Of a stretch of DNA of 41,907 nt, positions 25,818-35,088 are shown piece after piece. Under the pieces are notes generated by a model. The model was given only the letters and a program-made list of their open reading frames with translations. It searched no databases and was not told the origin of the DNA. The position numbers were made by a program, and so were the translations under genes. Each line of letters opens with the position of its first letter. The stretch's first letter is position 1. The DNA is from an uncultured Rhodospirillales bacterium. Its GTDB lineage: Bacteria > Pseudomonadota > Alphaproteobacteria > Acetobacterales > Acetobacteraceae. The stretch is taken from contig CAIPLM010000012.1 in NCBI GenBank assembly GCA_903865895.1, forward strand, positions 1 through 41,907, in the 5' to 3' direction.

Positions 25818-27485
25818 ATGAAACGTCCGAAACAGGCAGCACAGCCGGCCACCCAACGCCTCACCGCCGCGGAGGCCGCGATCAGCACCATGATCGCCAA
25901 TGGGGTCGACACGCTCTACTGCCTGCCCGGCGTGCAGAACGATCATTTCTTCGATGCGCTGCATGGCGCGCAGGATAAACTCCGCCCTATCCATACCCGC
26001 CACGAGCAGGCCACCGCCTATATGGCGCTCGGCGCCGCGATGGCCACCGGCAAGCCGCAGGCCTTCTCGGTGGTGCCCGGCCCGGGATTCCTCAACACCA
26101 CGGCCGCGCTCTCCACCGCCTATGCCTGCAATGCCCCGGTGCTGGCGGTGGTCGGGCAGATCCAGTCCAACACGATCGGGCAGAATCTCGGCCAGCTCCA
26201 TGAAATCCCCGACCAGCTCGCCATCATGCGCGGCCTGACGAAGTGGTCGGACCGGGTGCGCTCGCCACAGGAGGCGGCGACGCTGACGCAGGAGGCCTTC
26301 CGCCACATGCGCTCGGGCCGCCCGCGCCCGGCCGGCATTGAATGCCCGATCGACATCTGGGGCCGCCGCGCTGACGTCGTGCTGCCCGCCGCCCCCGCCG
26401 TGGCCGACGCACAGCCGGTCGATACCGATGCCGTGCAGGCCGCCGCCAAACTCCTGGGTGCCGCGAAACGCCCACTGATTTTCGTCGGCTCCGGCGCGCA
26501 GGGGGCGAGTGCGGAGGTGACGGAGCTCGCGCATCAATTGCAGGCCCCGGTGGTCAGCCAGAAAATGGGCCGCGGCGTGCTCGATGGGCGCGACCCGCTC
26601 TCCGTCAGCACCGTGGAAGCCCACGGGCTGTGGGCGGAGGCCGACGTGGTGCTTGCGGTCGGCACCCGCCTGCTGATCCCGCTCCAGGCCTGGGGGCTTG
26701 ATGCCGATCTCAAGATCATCCGCATCGATGCCGATCCTGATGAGTTGGAGCGCATCGCCAAGCCCGCCATCGGCATCGTCGGCGATGCCGCGCCGGTGCT
26801 GCGCGCGATCCTCGCCGATCTCGGCCAGCACAACGCCAAGCGCCCCTCGCGCGCCGCCGAGATGGCGGAGGTGCACGCCAAGGGCAACGCCGCCATCGCC
26901 CGGCTGGAGCCGCAGCTCTCATACCTCGCCGCCATTCGCGATGAGTTGCCGGAGGATGGCATCTTCGTCGATGAGCTGACCCAGCTCGGCTACGCCGCCC
27001 GCATCTCCTTCCCCACCTACCAGCCGCGCACCTACATCTCGCCGGGCTACCAGGGCACGCTCGGCTGGGGGCTCTCCACCGCGCTCGGCGTGAAGGCGGC
27101 CTGCCCGGACCGCGCGGTGGTTTCGGTGACCGGGGATGGCGGTTTCATGTTCCAGGTGCAGGAACTCGCGACCTCAGTGCAGCACAACCTCCCCATCGTC
27201 ATCGTACTGGTGAATGACGGGGCCTACGGCAATGTCCGCCGCATTCAGGCGACGTCCTACGGCAACCGGCTCATCGCGTCGGACTTGCAGAACCCGGATT
27301 TCATGAAGCTCGCCGATGCCTTCGGCGTGCAGGGCATCCGCGCCAAGACCGCCGATGCGCTGCGCAAGGCGCTGCGCAAGGGGTTCGCCAGCAACGTCAC
27401 CACGCTGATCGAAATCCCCGCCGGGGTGATGCCCGACCCGTGGAGCCTGCTGCGACAGGGGCGCGCGCGGCCACGCAAGGGCTGA
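25818..27485 (+). CDS. thiamine pyrophosphate-dependent enzyme, acetolactate-synthase-like
   Basis: The 555-residue protein has three ThDP-enzyme domains in order: N-terminal Pyr domain with catalytic Glu63 in [12 protein letters not shown], central domain with [17 protein letters not shown], and C-terminal PP domain with [17 protein letters not shown] and the metal-binding ND of [13 protein letters not shown]. The reaction is likely decarboxylation or carboligation of a 2-oxo acid. It lacks the local patterns I associate with sulfoacetaldehyde acetyltransferase (Xsc). AAGGAG lies before the ATG at 25818. It is first in an operon with an HpsN-like dehydrogenase and an SDR, which suggests that it acts on a product of diol oxidation. 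The exact substrate is open. Confidence 0.88.
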   Translation: MKRPKQAAQPATQRLTAAEAAISTMIANGVDTLYCLPGVQNDHFFDALHGAQDKLRPIHTRHEQATAYMALGAAMATGKPQAFSVVPGPGFLNTTAALSTAYACNAPVLAVVGQIQSNTIGQNLGQLHEIPDQLAIMRGLTKWSDRVRSPQEAATLTQEAFRHMRSGRPRPAGIECPIDIWGRRADVVLPAAPAVADAQPVDTDAVQAAAKLLGAAKRPLIFVGSGAQGASAEVTELAHQLQAPVVSQKMGRGVLDGRDPLSVSTVEAHGLWAEADVVLAVGTRLLIPLQAWGLDADLKIIRIDADPDELERIAKPAIGIVGDAAPVLRAILADLGQHNAKRPSRAAEMAEVHAKGNAAIARLEPQLSYLAAIRDELPEDGIFVDELTQLGYAARISFPTYQPRTYISPGYQGTLGWGLSTALGVKAACPDRAVVSVTGDGGFMFQVQELATSVQHNLPIVIVLVNDGAYGNVRRIQATSYGNRLIASDLQNPDFMKLADAFGVQGIRAKTADALRKALRKGFASNVTTLIEIPAGVMPDPWSLLRQGRARPRKG

Positions 27486-27502
27486 GTCACCCTCGACATC
27501 CA

Positions 27503-27529
27503 CCGCGCCGCCATGGCACGACGGCGCGG
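27503..27529 (+). other. hairpin in the TPP-HpsN intergenic gap
   Basis: CCGCGCCG (27503-27510) and CGGCGCGG (27522-27529) form an 8-bp perfect stem with an 11-base loop. It sits in the 64-base gap between two genes of an operon, upstream of the AAGGAG of the HpsN-like gene. There is no U-run, so an mRNA-processing or stability element is likelier than a terminator. Confidence 0.4.
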
Positions 27530-27549
27530 CCGACGAAGGAGACCCGACC

Positions 27550-28857
27550 ATGGCGCAATATCTGAAACGCGGCCGCGATGCCGCGACCATCGCCGATGAC
27601 GACGCGCGCATCCGCGCGACCGTCGAGGGCATCCTCGCCGACATCGCCAAGCGCGGGGACACCGCTGTGCGTGAGATGTCGGAGAAGTTCGACAACTGGT
27701 CGCGCGACGATTACCGCCTGACCGATGCGGAAATCCGCGCCTGCCTCGATCAGCTCACCGGGCGGGATCTGGAGGACATCAAGTTCGCCCAGGCCCAGGT
27801 GCGCAATTTCGCCGAGCACCAGAAGGCCGCGCTCAGGGATATCGAAGTTGAGACCATGCCGGGCGTGGTGCTCGGCCATAAGAACATCCCGGTGCAGTCG
27901 GTCGGCTGCTACGTGCCGGGCGGCAAGTATCCGCTGCTGGCCTCCGCCCATATGTCCGTGGTGACCGCCAAGGTCGCCGGCGTGCCGCGCATCATCACCT
28001 GCGCGCCGCCCTTCCAGGGCAAGCCGGCGCCGGCCATCGTCGCTGCCCAGCACCTCGCGGGGGCAGATGTGATCTACTGCCTCGGGGGAATCCAGGCGGT
28101 CGGTGCGATGGCGCTGGGGACGGAGAGCATCCAGCCGATCGACATGCTGGTGGGGCCGGGGAATGCGTTCGTCGCCGAGGCGAAGCGGCAGCTTTACGGG
28201 CGGGTCGGCATTGATCTCTTCGCCGGCCCCACGGAGACGCTGGTGATCGCCGATGAGACGGTGGACGCCGAGTTGTGCGCGACCGATCTGCTGGGCCAGG
28301 CCGAGCATGGGCCGACCTCGCCGGCCATCCTGCTGACCACTTCCGAGAAGCTGGCGCGGGAGACCATCAGGGAGGTGGAGCGGCTGCTCACCATCCTGCC
28401 GACCGCCGGCATTGCGCGGACGGCGTGGGAGGATTGCGGCGAGGTGATCGTCTGCGCCGACGAGGAAGAAATGGTCCGCGAGGCCGATCGCATCGCCTCC
28501 GAGCATGTGCAGGTGATGACGCGGGATCCAGAGTATTTCCTCGCCAACATGAAGAATTACGGCGCGCTGTTCCTCGGCCCGCGCACCAATGTCTCCTACG
28601 GCGACAAGGTGATCGGCACCAACCACACGCTGCCGACCAAGAAGGCCGCGCGGTATACGGGCGGGCTGTGGGTGGGCAAGTTCCTGAAGACCGTGACGTA
28701 TCAGCGCGTGTTGACCGATGAGGCGGCGGTGCTGATGGGGGAATACTGCTCGCGGCTTTGCATGCTCGAGGGTTTCGCCGGGCATGCCGAGCAGGCGAAT
28801 ATTCGCGTGCGCCGCTATGGCGGCCGCAACGTGCCTTACGCCACGGCGGTGGAATAA
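27550..28857 (+). CDS. histidinol dehydrogenase family, HpsN-like (sulfopropanediol 3-dehydrogenase type)
   Basis: The 435-residue protein belongs to the HisD fold. [12 protein letters not shown] binds [16 protein letters not shown] holds the Gln/His metal ligands, [15 protein letters not shown] the catalytic Glu-His, [14 protein letters not shown] the metal Asp region and [20 protein letters not shown] the C-terminal His. The latter ending, together with [11 protein letters not shown], is the pattern of HpsN-like enzymes that oxidise 2,3-dihydroxypropane-1-sulfonate to sulfolactate. No other his genes are nearby, which argues against histidine synthesis. AAGGAG precedes the ATG. Its stop overlaps the next ATG by one base. 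The substrate may be another diol; no sulfonate-specific lyase is present here. Confidence 0.85.
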   Translation: MAQYLKRGRDAATIADDDARIRATVEGILADIAKRGDTAVREMSEKFDNWSRDDYRLTDAEIRACLDQLTGRDLEDIKFAQAQVRNFAEHQKAALRDIEVETMPGVVLGHKNIPVQSVGCYVPGGKYPLLASAHMSVVTAKVAGVPRIITCAPPFQGKPAPAIVAAQHLAGADVIYCLGGIQAVGAMALGTESIQPIDMLVGPGNAFVAEAKRQLYGRVGIDLFAGPTETLVIADETVDAELCATDLLGQAEHGPTSPAILLTTSEKLARETIREVERLLTILPTAGIARTAWEDCGEVIVCADEEEMVREADRIASEHVQVMTRDPEYFLANMKNYGALFLGPRTNVSYGDKVIGTNHTLPTKKAARYTGGLWVGKFLKTVTYQRVLTDEAAVLMGEYCSRLCMLEGFAGHAEQANIRVRRYGGRNVPYATAVE

Positions 28858-29615
28858 TGCTGCCCGCGAAGGTCAACTTCCGGCTCGACGGCAAGCGGGC
28901 GCTGGTGACCGGCGCCGGGCGCGGCATCGGTCTCGCCGCCGCCGCCGCTTTGGCCGATGCCGGGGCGGCCGTGACGCTCGCCGCGCGTAGCGCCGGTGAG
29001 ATCGAAGCCGCCGCCGCCGCCATCCGCGACGCAGGTGGCGCGGCCGAGGCGATGGTGCTGGATGTGTCCGATCTCCCGGGCGTCACCGCCGCGCTCGCCG
29101 GCCAGTCCTTCGATATCCTGGTCAACAACGCCGGCACCAACCGGCCGCAGCCGTTTCTCGATGTCAGCATCGAGAATTACGACGCCATCATGTCGCTGAA
29201 CGTCCGCAGCGCTTTCTTTGTTGCCCAGGCGGTGGCGAAGGGGATGGTGGCGGCGGGGCGCGGCGGCTCCATCATCAACGTCTCCTCCCAAATGGGCCAT
29301 GTCGGCGCCGCCAACCGCTCGGTCTACTGCGCCTCGAAATGGGCGATGGAGGGGATGACCAAGGCGATGGCGGTGGAGCTTGGGCCGCACAACATCCGCG
29401 TCAACACGCTCGGCCCCACCTTCATCGAAACCCCGCTGACGCGCCCGTTTTTCGAGAATGCGGCGTTCCGGGACAGCGTGGTGGCCAAGATCAAGCTCGG
29501 ACGGGTCGGCCAGGTGGAGGACCTCACCGGCGCCATCGTGTTCCTGGCCTCCGACGCTTCGGCGCTGATGACGGGTTCGGCCTTGGTGGTGGATGGCGGC
29601 TGGACGGCGGATTGA
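28857..29615 (+). CDS. SDR family oxidoreductase, coupled to HpsN-like gene
   Basis: The 252-residue protein is a classical short-chain dehydrogenase. TGAGRGIG (18-25) binds NAD(P), NNAGTN begins at 90, and the catalytic residues are Ser143/144, Tyr157 and Lys161 (YCASK). MTGSALVVDGGW closes the fold. The ATG at 28857 overlaps the preceding TAA (TAATG), so the two genes are translationally coupled. In known hps clusters, SDR enzymes HpsO and HpsP invert dihydroxypropanesulfonate before HpsN acts. A similar epimerising or diol-oxidising role is plausible here, but only by context. Confidence 0.9.
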   Translation: MLPAKVNFRLDGKRALVTGAGRGIGLAAAAALADAGAAVTLAARSAGEIEAAAAAIRDAGGAAEAMVLDVSDLPGVTAALAGQSFDILVNNAGTNRPQPFLDVSIENYDAIMSLNVRSAFFVAQAVAKGMVAAGRGGSIINVSSQMGHVGAANRSVYCASKWAMEGMTKAMAVELGPHNIRVNTLGPTFIETPLTRPFFENAAFRDSVVAKIKLGRVGQVEDLTGAIVFLASDASALMTGSALVVDGGWTAD

Positions 29616-29619
29616 CCGC

Positions 29620-30429
29620 TCAACCCGGCCTGAACAGCACCGCGGTTTGGCCGACCATCGCCCGCCGCTCGCCTTCGACTGCTGTGCCGATACCGAGCGC
29701 CGTCACCGCCTGATTGGCATCGTCGGTGCGCACCACCAGCGCGGCGACGCAGGGGCATGGCGGGAGGGATATGCCTGGAAACTCTGCGGTGACCGACCCG
29801 GACGTCAGCACGCGGATGCGGCCGGACGGGAGATCGAGCACATAGCCTTCGCTTCGGTCGGGGCGAATGGGAAGGCCGGCGGCGCGGGAGAGGTCGGCGG
29901 CGAGGGCGGCGGGGGGATCGGCGGCGATGATGATGTCTTCGAGAGCGACGGCGTGATTGGGGTGGTGGAGATCGGGTTCGCGCCAGACGAGGTTTGGCGT
30001 GAGGTGGCGGATCAGTTGCAGGCGGGGGATGAGGGTGGTGAGGGGCAGGCGTTCGAAGCGGGCGAGGCCGGCATCGGTGGGGCGGCTGCTGGCGGCGATG
30101 TCGACGGGGAAGCCGGCGCGGGCAAGGCGGGTTTGGGCGGCTTCGATGTCATCGGTGGCGAGGCTCAGGACATGCACGCCCTCGTAGCGCGCGAGCATGG
30201 CGGCGATGGTGCGGCTGGGGCGGGCCGGGTCGATCACGCCGAGGAGTTCGATGTAGCCGCTACGGAGCATGGCGCAGCGGTTGCCGGTGCCGGTGGGCTG
30301 GCCGTCGGGGCCTTCGTGGCGGGCGAGCGGGGTGAGGGTGAACCCGGCGGCCGACCAGGGGGCCGTGGCCGCATCCATGTCGGCGACGACGACGCCCGCG
30401 TGATCGATGCCGGTGGCGCGGCCGGGCAT
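29620..30429 (-). CDS. VOC family / glyoxalase-like protein
   Basis: The 269-residue protein has two VOC-type halves. The first starts IDHAGVVVADMDAATAPW and continues through CAMLRSGYIELLGVID, and the second ends CVAALVVRTDDANQAV. The style matches the glyoxalase-like PF13468 group, whose members are mostly uncharacterised; lyase, isomerase or dioxygenase activity is possible. I chose the ATG at 30429 because it overlaps the stop of the upstream GST gene by one base (TGATG). It is thus coupled to that gene, and a shared detoxification role is a fair inference. No further assignment is possible. Confidence 0.8.
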   Translation of the reverse strand: MPGRATGIDHAGVVVADMDAATAPWSAAGFTLTPLARHEGPDGQPTGTGNRCAMLRSGYIELLGVIDPARPSRTIAAMLARYEGVHVLSLATDDIEAAQTRLARAGFPVDIAASSRPTDAGLARFERLPLTTLIPRLQLIRHLTPNLVWREPDLHHPNHAVALEDIIIAADPPAALAADLSRAAGLPIRPDRSEGYVLDLPSGRIRVLTSGSVTAEFPGISLPPCPCVAALVVRTDDANQAVTALGIGTAVEGERRAMVGQTAVLFRPG

Positions 30430-31091
30430 CACGGCGCGGTTTCGTATTTCTCGATGAACCAATCAGGCGGCTCGGCTGCCGCGTCGGCGTACCAGGCGTC
30501 GACCAGGGGATGCGCGCGGACGGCCGCGCAATAGGCGGCGGCATCGGCGGCGAGCGGCGGCGCGTAGGTGAGCAACCGGGCGACGACGGGGGCGTACATC
30601 GCGTCGGCCAGGGTGAAATTGCGGCCGAACAGGAAGGGCCCGCCGGCGCCGAAGCGGGCGCGGGTTTCGCGCCAGATCGCGCTGATGCGGGCGATGTCTT
30701 CCATGACGGCGGCGCTGGCGCAGGTGCCGGCGGAGCCCGGGCGGAACAAGCTCATCGGCATGGCCATGCGCAGTTCGCGGAAGCCGGAGTGCATTTCGGC
30801 CGCGATCACACGGGCGTGGGCGCGGGCGGCGGGGCTGTCCGGCCATAGGCCGGGGGCCTGCTCGGCGCAGTATTCGCAGATCGCCAGGCTGTCCCACACC
30901 TTGTTGCCGGCGTGTTCGAGATAGGGAACCGTGCCGCCCGGCGAGACGGCGCGCACGCCGGGGGTGACGCCGCCGGCGAGCGGGATGACGATTTCCGCGA
31001 CGCCAAGCCGCGCGAGGCGCACCGCGAGCCAGCCGCGCAGCGACCACGACGAATAGCGCCGCGTGCCGATGTACAAACGATCTTCCGTCAT
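30429..31091 (-). CDS. glutathione S-transferase family protein
   Basis: The 220-residue protein has a thioredoxin-like N-terminal domain with [17 protein letters not shown], where a Ser or Tyr would contact the glutathione thiol. [20 protein letters not shown] is the cis-proline and Glu/Asp-Ser glutathione site. The helical C-terminal domain contains [20 protein letters not shown] with the conserved Asp. It would conjugate or isomerise an electrophile in the cytoplasm. GGGAGAGAG lies before the ATG at 31091. It is first in a two-gene unit with the VOC protein and divergent from the chemoreceptor gene, with 90 bases between. Confidence 0.88.
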   Translation of the reverse strand: MTEDRLYIGTRRYSSWSLRGWLAVRLARLGVAEIVIPLAGGVTPGVRAVSPGGTVPYLEHAGNKVWDSLAICEYCAEQAPGLWPDSPAARAHARVIAAEMHSGFRELRMAMPMSLFRPGSAGTCASAAVMEDIARISAIWRETRARFGAGGPFLFGRNFTLADAMYAPVVARLLTYAPPLAADAAAYCAAVRAHPLVDAWYADAAAEPPDWFIEKYETAP

Positions 31092-31181
31092 CCCTGCTCT
31101 CTCCCTGTTTGCCCGTTAGCGCGGCGTCAACCATCTCGCGATAGGCCATTGGGCGCATCATCGCCAACCGGAAACCGACTC

Positions 31182-33401
31182 ATGTATCGCAGTCTCGGCC
31201 TTGCCGCCAAACTCGGCCTGTGCGCCGCCCTCTTCCTCATCCCCCTCGGCTTCACCGCTTTTCTGTTGCTCTCGGGACAGCAGCGGGAGATCGATTTCGC
31301 CGCCAAAGAGTTGCAGGGCGCACGGTATCTGCGGGCGATCGGCACCGTGCAGTCGGAAGCGGCCGCGGCGCACATCAATGGGGGCGGCGCCGGAGCGCGG
31401 CTGGCCCAGCAGATTTCCTCCGCCGAGGCCGCCAATGGCGCCGGGCTGGACACGCTGCGCCAGGCCACCGCGGCCGCCGCCGCCTTCGCCGCGGCATCGA
31501 CGCCGGAGCGGATCGCCCTCGCGCGTACGGAATTGCACAAGCTGATCACCCAGATCGGCGACCGCTCCAATCTCATTTTGGACAACGTGCTGGCGAGTTA
31601 CTACCTGACCGACGCGACGTTGAACCGCCTGCCCGACCTGATCGATCAGACCGCCGATCTGGCTCTGCTGCTGCGCGACGGGGCCAAGGATGTGGCGACC
31701 GACATGCGCATCGTCGCCGATGCCGGCAAGATCGACGCGACGATTGATTCGCTGGCCGAGAGCATCGCCGCCGCCATCGCCGCCGATCCCGATCATTCCC
31801 TGCGCGCGCCGCTCGACGGGCGGCTCAGCACGTTGCGTCAGGCGATGCGGGCGCAGCTGGGCCAGATCATGAAGGATAGGACTGCCGGATTCGCCGTCAC
31901 CGATTTGTTGAGCCAGCTCACCGCCCTGCAACAGCGCGGCGCCGAGGAGCTTGACCGGTTGTTGGCCGCGCGCGTCAGCGGGCTGCGCCGGGCGCAGTTG
32001 ATGGAGGCTTCGGCCGGGTTGGCGATGTTCCTCATCGTCGCCGGGCTGGTGATTGTGATCACGCGGCGCGCCATTACCACGCCGCTGACGGCGCTCGCCG
32101 TGGCAACCCAGCGCATGGCCGAAGGGGAGCTCAGCGCCGCATTGCCGGCATCGCGCGGGGCGGATGAGGTTGGCCAGTTGATCCGTGCGGTCTCCGGGTT
32201 CCAGGCCGCGCTGGCAGAAGGCCGTGCCGCCGAGGCGCAGGAGATCCAGCTGCGCCGCTACGATGAGATGACGCGCCTTGCCCGCGCGTTCCAGGAGGCC
32301 ATCGCCGGCCGCCTGACCGGGCTCGGCTCCGCCGCGGACCTGCTGCGCGGCATGGCCGAGGCGATGTCGGGCCGCGCCGAGCGCACGCGGGAACGTACCG
32401 TCGAGGTGCAGGATCTCGCGGACACCGCGACCCGCAACACCCATCTCGTCGCCGCCGCGGCGGAGGAGCTGGCGGCGTCGAGCCGGGAGATCGCCAGCCA
32501 GGTTGAGCGCTCCGCGGTCGCCACCCGCAATGTCGCCAGCCAGTCGGAGGCGGCGCGGGTGCTGGTGGATGAGCTGACCACGGTGGTGGTGGGGACATCG
32601 GAGGTGGTGGATTTCATCACCCGCATCGCCGAGCAGACCAATTTGCTGGCGCTCAACGCCACCATCGAGGCCGCGCGCGCCGGTGCCGCCGGATCGGGCT
32701 TCGCGGTGGTGGCGCAGGAGGTGAAATCCCTCGCGCTGCAAACCGCGCGCGCGACGGGCGATATCGCCTCGCGCATCGAGGCGGTGCGGCAATCCGCCGG
32801 GCGGGCGGCCGAGATGATTTGCAGCGTGGCGGATTTGGTGGGCGAGGTCGATCGCTCGGGCGCCGCGATTGCCGCCGCCGTGACGCAGCAGGGGGCGGCG
32901 ACCGACGAGATCAGCCGCAGCGTGCAGCAATCCGCGCAGTGCACCGGCTCGGTCTCCGACAGCCTGGCGACCGTGCGCGGCGATGCGCAGGATACCCGCG
33001 CGACCGCCGGCGAACTGCTGCACTCGGCGACCGACCTCACCGCCCAGGCCGGCGTGCTGAAGGGCGATATCATCGATTTCCTCGGCGCCATCGGCCGCAC
33101 CTCGGACCGGCGGCTGCATCCCCGCCACGAGGTGGAGATCGACGTGACGGTGGCCCATACCGGGGAGGAGGCATTGGGGCGGCTGGAGAACATCTCGCCG
33201 ACCGGCTGCGCGCTTGCCACCGCGCTGCGGGTGGATGGCGGGGCGGAGATCACCCTGCACCGGCTGCTCGATGTACCCGTCAATGCGCGGGTGGTGGCGG
33301 TGCGCGATGGCAAGCTGCACGCGCAATTCCGCCTCACCGAAGCGACCCGGCCGCGGCTGCAAGCGTTGGCCGAGCGGGCCGCGCTGGCCCGCGCATCGTA
33401 G
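31182..33401 (+). CDS. methyl-accepting chemotaxis protein with C-terminal PilZ domain
   Basis: The 739-residue receptor starts with a membrane helix (about 11-31). A helical periplasmic sensor region follows to about 275, then a second helix (277-296) and a HAMP segment (about 296-345). The signalling hairpin has the conserved tip [18 protein letters not shown] (484-501) followed by [19 protein letters not shown]. Residues 640-735 form a PilZ domain: Arg644 and Arg648 in RLHPR plus NISPTG (670-675) are the c-di-GMP-binding RxxxR and (D/N)xSxxG motifs. So the receptor should link an external signal and c-di-GMP to CheA. No che genes are nearby. The ATG at 31182 begins the signal-anchor; the open frame upstream is GST shadow. 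Confidence 0.92.
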   Translation: MYRSLGLAAKLGLCAALFLIPLGFTAFLLLSGQQREIDFAAKELQGARYLRAIGTVQSEAAAAHINGGGAGARLAQQISSAEAANGAGLDTLRQATAAAAAFAAASTPERIALARTELHKLITQIGDRSNLILDNVLASYYLTDATLNRLPDLIDQTADLALLLRDGAKDVATDMRIVADAGKIDATIDSLAESIAAAIAADPDHSLRAPLDGRLSTLRQAMRAQLGQIMKDRTAGFAVTDLLSQLTALQQRGAEELDRLLAARVSGLRRAQLMEASAGLAMFLIVAGLVIVITRRAITTPLTALAVATQRMAEGELSAALPASRGADEVGQLIRAVSGFQAALAEGRAAEAQEIQLRRYDEMTRLARAFQEAIAGRLTGLGSAADLLRGMAEAMSGRAERTRERTVEVQDLADTATRNTHLVAAAAEELAASSREIASQVERSAVATRNVASQSEAARVLVDELTTVVVGTSEVVDFITRIAEQTNLLALNATIEAARAGAAGSGFAVVAQEVKSLALQTARATGDIASRIEAVRQSAGRAAEMICSVADLVGEVDRSGAAIAAAVTQQGAATDEISRSVQQSAQCTGSVSDSLATVRGDAQDTRATAGELLHSATDLTAQAGVLKGDIIDFLGAIGRTSDRRLHPRHEVEIDVTVAHTGEEALGRLENISPTGCALATALRVDGGAEITLHRLLDVPVNARVVAVRDGKLHAQFRLTEATRPRLQALAERAALARAS

Positions 33402-33404
33402 AGG

Positions 33405-33435
33405 CATCCGCGCCGGCCCATGGCCGGCGCGGATG
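33405..33435. terminator. 14-bp perfect hairpin between convergent MCP and LLM genes
   Basis: CATCCGCGCCGGCC (33405-33418) pairs with GGCCGGCGCGGATG (33422-33435), with a three-base CAT loop. It lies just after the MCP stop and six bases before the LLM stop (33442). There is no T-run, so it could act as a bidirectional 3'-end stabiliser or factor-assisted terminator. Confidence 0.65.
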
Positions 33436-33441
33436 TGCTGA

Positions 33442-34737
33442 CTACTTCGCCGGCTTCTTCGCAGCGGCCTTCTTCGCGGCGGCCTTCTTGGCTGCCGGCT
33501 TGGCCGCTGCCGCGGCGGCCTTGGCGAGATCGGGCACGTTGCTCGACGAAGCGGCGAGGCGCGGCGAGTTGGTGACCGCCAGCGCGGCGCGCGCGGAGTC
33601 GCTCTCGTTGATCTTGGCCATGATGGCTTCGCGGGCACGGTTGAAATATTCGCGGTTGTTGACCACGAACTCGCGGGATTTGCGGAGCTCCCGCAGGTAG
33701 TTGTTGATTTCCGGCACCACGTAGCGGGCCACCATGTCCCAACTGCGGAAGGTGTTTTCCGGGTTCGCCCAGTCATGCACGAAGCCGACAATGGTGCCGA
33801 AGCCGCCGCTGACCTCATAGACGCGCTTGATGGTGGCGATCAGGTCATCGGGGGTGCCGATGGTGGCGGCGGCCCCGGGGGAGAAGGCGGTTTTGTCGAC
33901 GGCCTCGTCGGGGGTGGCGAAGGGCTTGCCGCCCGGCATCTGCAAGGTGTCGATGATGTATTCGTTATGGTGACGGAAAAGCCCGTCGCGCGCCTGCTCG
34001 CGGGCCTTTTCGCGGGTCTCGGCGATGTGCCAGGACAGCAGGACGCGCCAGTTCTTGCGATCGACGGTCTGGCCATGCTTGGCGGCCGATTCCTCGGCGA
34101 AGCTCCATTGGGTGGGCAGCGCGTTCAGGCCCTGCGAGGACATCGAGCCGATCGAGATCACGCCGGCGCCGTGCTTGCCGGCCAGCGTCATGCCCGACGG
34201 GCTGATCTGCGAGGCCACCGCGAAAGGCATGTTCTCCTGCATCGGCAACAATTGCAGCGCCGCGTCGTTCAGTTCGAACCAGTCGGACTTGTGGGTGATG
34301 CGCTCGCCGTTCATCAGGCGGCGGATGATGCCCATCGCCTCGTCCTGACGGTCGCGCTGGAGCATCGGGTCGATGCCGAGGGAATGGGCGTCGGAGGCGA
34401 GGGCGCCGGGGCCGGAGCCGAAAATGGCGCGGCCGCCGCTCATCCAGTCGAGCTGCACCATGCGCTGGGCGACGTTGTAGGGGTGATGGTAGGGCAGCGA
34501 GACCACGCCGGTGGCGAGCAGGATGCGCTTGGTGCGCTCGGCGGCGGCGGCGAGGAACATCTCGGGGGAGGCGATCATCTCCCAGCCCGAGGAATGATGC
34601 TCGCCGCACCAGAACTCGTCATAGCCGAGCTTATCGAGATGCTCGACGAAATCGATGTCGCGGCGGAACTGGAGGAAGGGGTTCTCGCCGATGGGGTGGT
34701 GGGGGGCAAGGAAGGCACCGAAGCGCAGCCGGGACAT
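33442..34737 (-). CDS. LLM-class flavin-dependent monooxygenase with histone-H1-like tail
   Basis: Residues 1-400 form a luciferase/LimB-like flavin monooxygenase: FGAFLAPHHPIGENPFLQFR, YDEFWCGEHHSSGWE, SLPYHHPYNVAQRMVQLDW and FGSGPGALASDAHSLGID are in family order. It would use reduced FMN from a partner reductase to oxidise a small organic molecule. The last 30 residues are not part of the fold: an Ala-rich stretch is followed by KPAAKKAAAKKAAAKKPAK, as in histone-H1-like tails. The DNA there is a short in-frame tandem repeat. The ATG at 34737 gives the normal family start. It is close to a Baeyer-Villiger monooxygenase on the other strand, but no shared promoter is visible. Confidence 0.88.
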   Translation of the reverse strand: MSRLRFGAFLAPHHPIGENPFLQFRRDIDFVEHLDKLGYDEFWCGEHHSSGWEMIASPEMFLAAAAERTKRILLATGVVSLPYHHPYNVAQRMVQLDWMSGGRAIFGSGPGALASDAHSLGIDPMLQRDRQDEAMGIIRRLMNGERITHKSDWFELNDAALQLLPMQENMPFAVASQISPSGMTLAGKHGAGVISIGSMSSQGLNALPTQWSFAEESAAKHGQTVDRKNWRVLLSWHIAETREKAREQARDGLFRHHNEYIIDTLQMPGGKPFATPDEAVDKTAFSPGAAATIGTPDDLIATIKRVYEVSGGFGTIVGFVHDWANPENTFRSWDMVARYVVPEINNYLRELRKSREFVVNNREYFNRAREAIMAKINESDSARAALAVTNSPRLAASSSNVPDLAKAAAAAAKPAAKKAAAKKAAAKKPAK

Positions 34738-35088
34738 GGGACGTTCTTTCGGGTTGTTCTGGATGGACGCGAAACCGCACTCTCCGACACAGCGCGCGCC
34801 GCGGCAAGCCGGAACCGTGCGGCGCGCGGGGCAATCGGCCGAGGCCGCTCGAATTGCCCTGCTGTCTTCACTTCTCCCTGGTCTCCGTGCCTCTGGCGAA
34901 GCGGGTGGTGAACTTTCTTGCCTGCCGCGCTGACCCGCGCGCGCTTCAGCCGGTTGCCCGGTGCGGCGAGCCCCCCGCGGCGCGTGCCGTCACGGTAGAA
35001 TTTTTTCCAAAACCACGAAAATCCTGCTTGACATCGGGGCGCGGATACCAGAACATATAACGAACTTAACCCATGATGAAAGGCCCCG
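34738..35088. other. 351-base intergenic region with divergent control signals
   Basis: I see no convincing gene here. It contains a 10-bp perfect inverted repeat, CGCGCGCCGC (34793-34802) and GCGGCGCGCG (34819-34828), lying 55 bases upstream of the LLM gene on its transcript side. It also contains the promoter and LexA-type box at 35028-35065 for the plus-strand gene. The rest shows nothing recognisable. Confidence 0.6.
35028..35065 (+). promoter_or_regulatory. promoter with LexA-type (SOS) operator GAAC-N7-GAAC
   Basis: A perfect -35 box TTGACA lies at 35028-35033. Seventeen bases later comes GAACAT (35051-35056) as a possible -10, overlapped by GAAC-ATATAAC-GAAC (35051-35065). GTTC-N7-GTTC, the reverse complement of this, is the known alphaproteobacterial LexA box. 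Its position over the -10 and 23 bases before the ATG at 35089 is ideal for repression. No second such box was noticed in the window. Confidence 0.6.

Noticed and set aside
27550-28857. Calling the HisD-fold gene hisD for histidine biosynthesis
   Set aside because: No his operon nearby, HpsN-type C-terminal pattern, and coupling to an SDR rather than hisC/hisG.
31158-33818. Long minus-strand open frame of 886 codons antisense to the chemoreceptor
   Set aside because: Composition is Arg/Gly/His/Ala-rich low complexity, typical of GC-rich antisense frames, while the plus strand has clear MCP and PilZ motifs.
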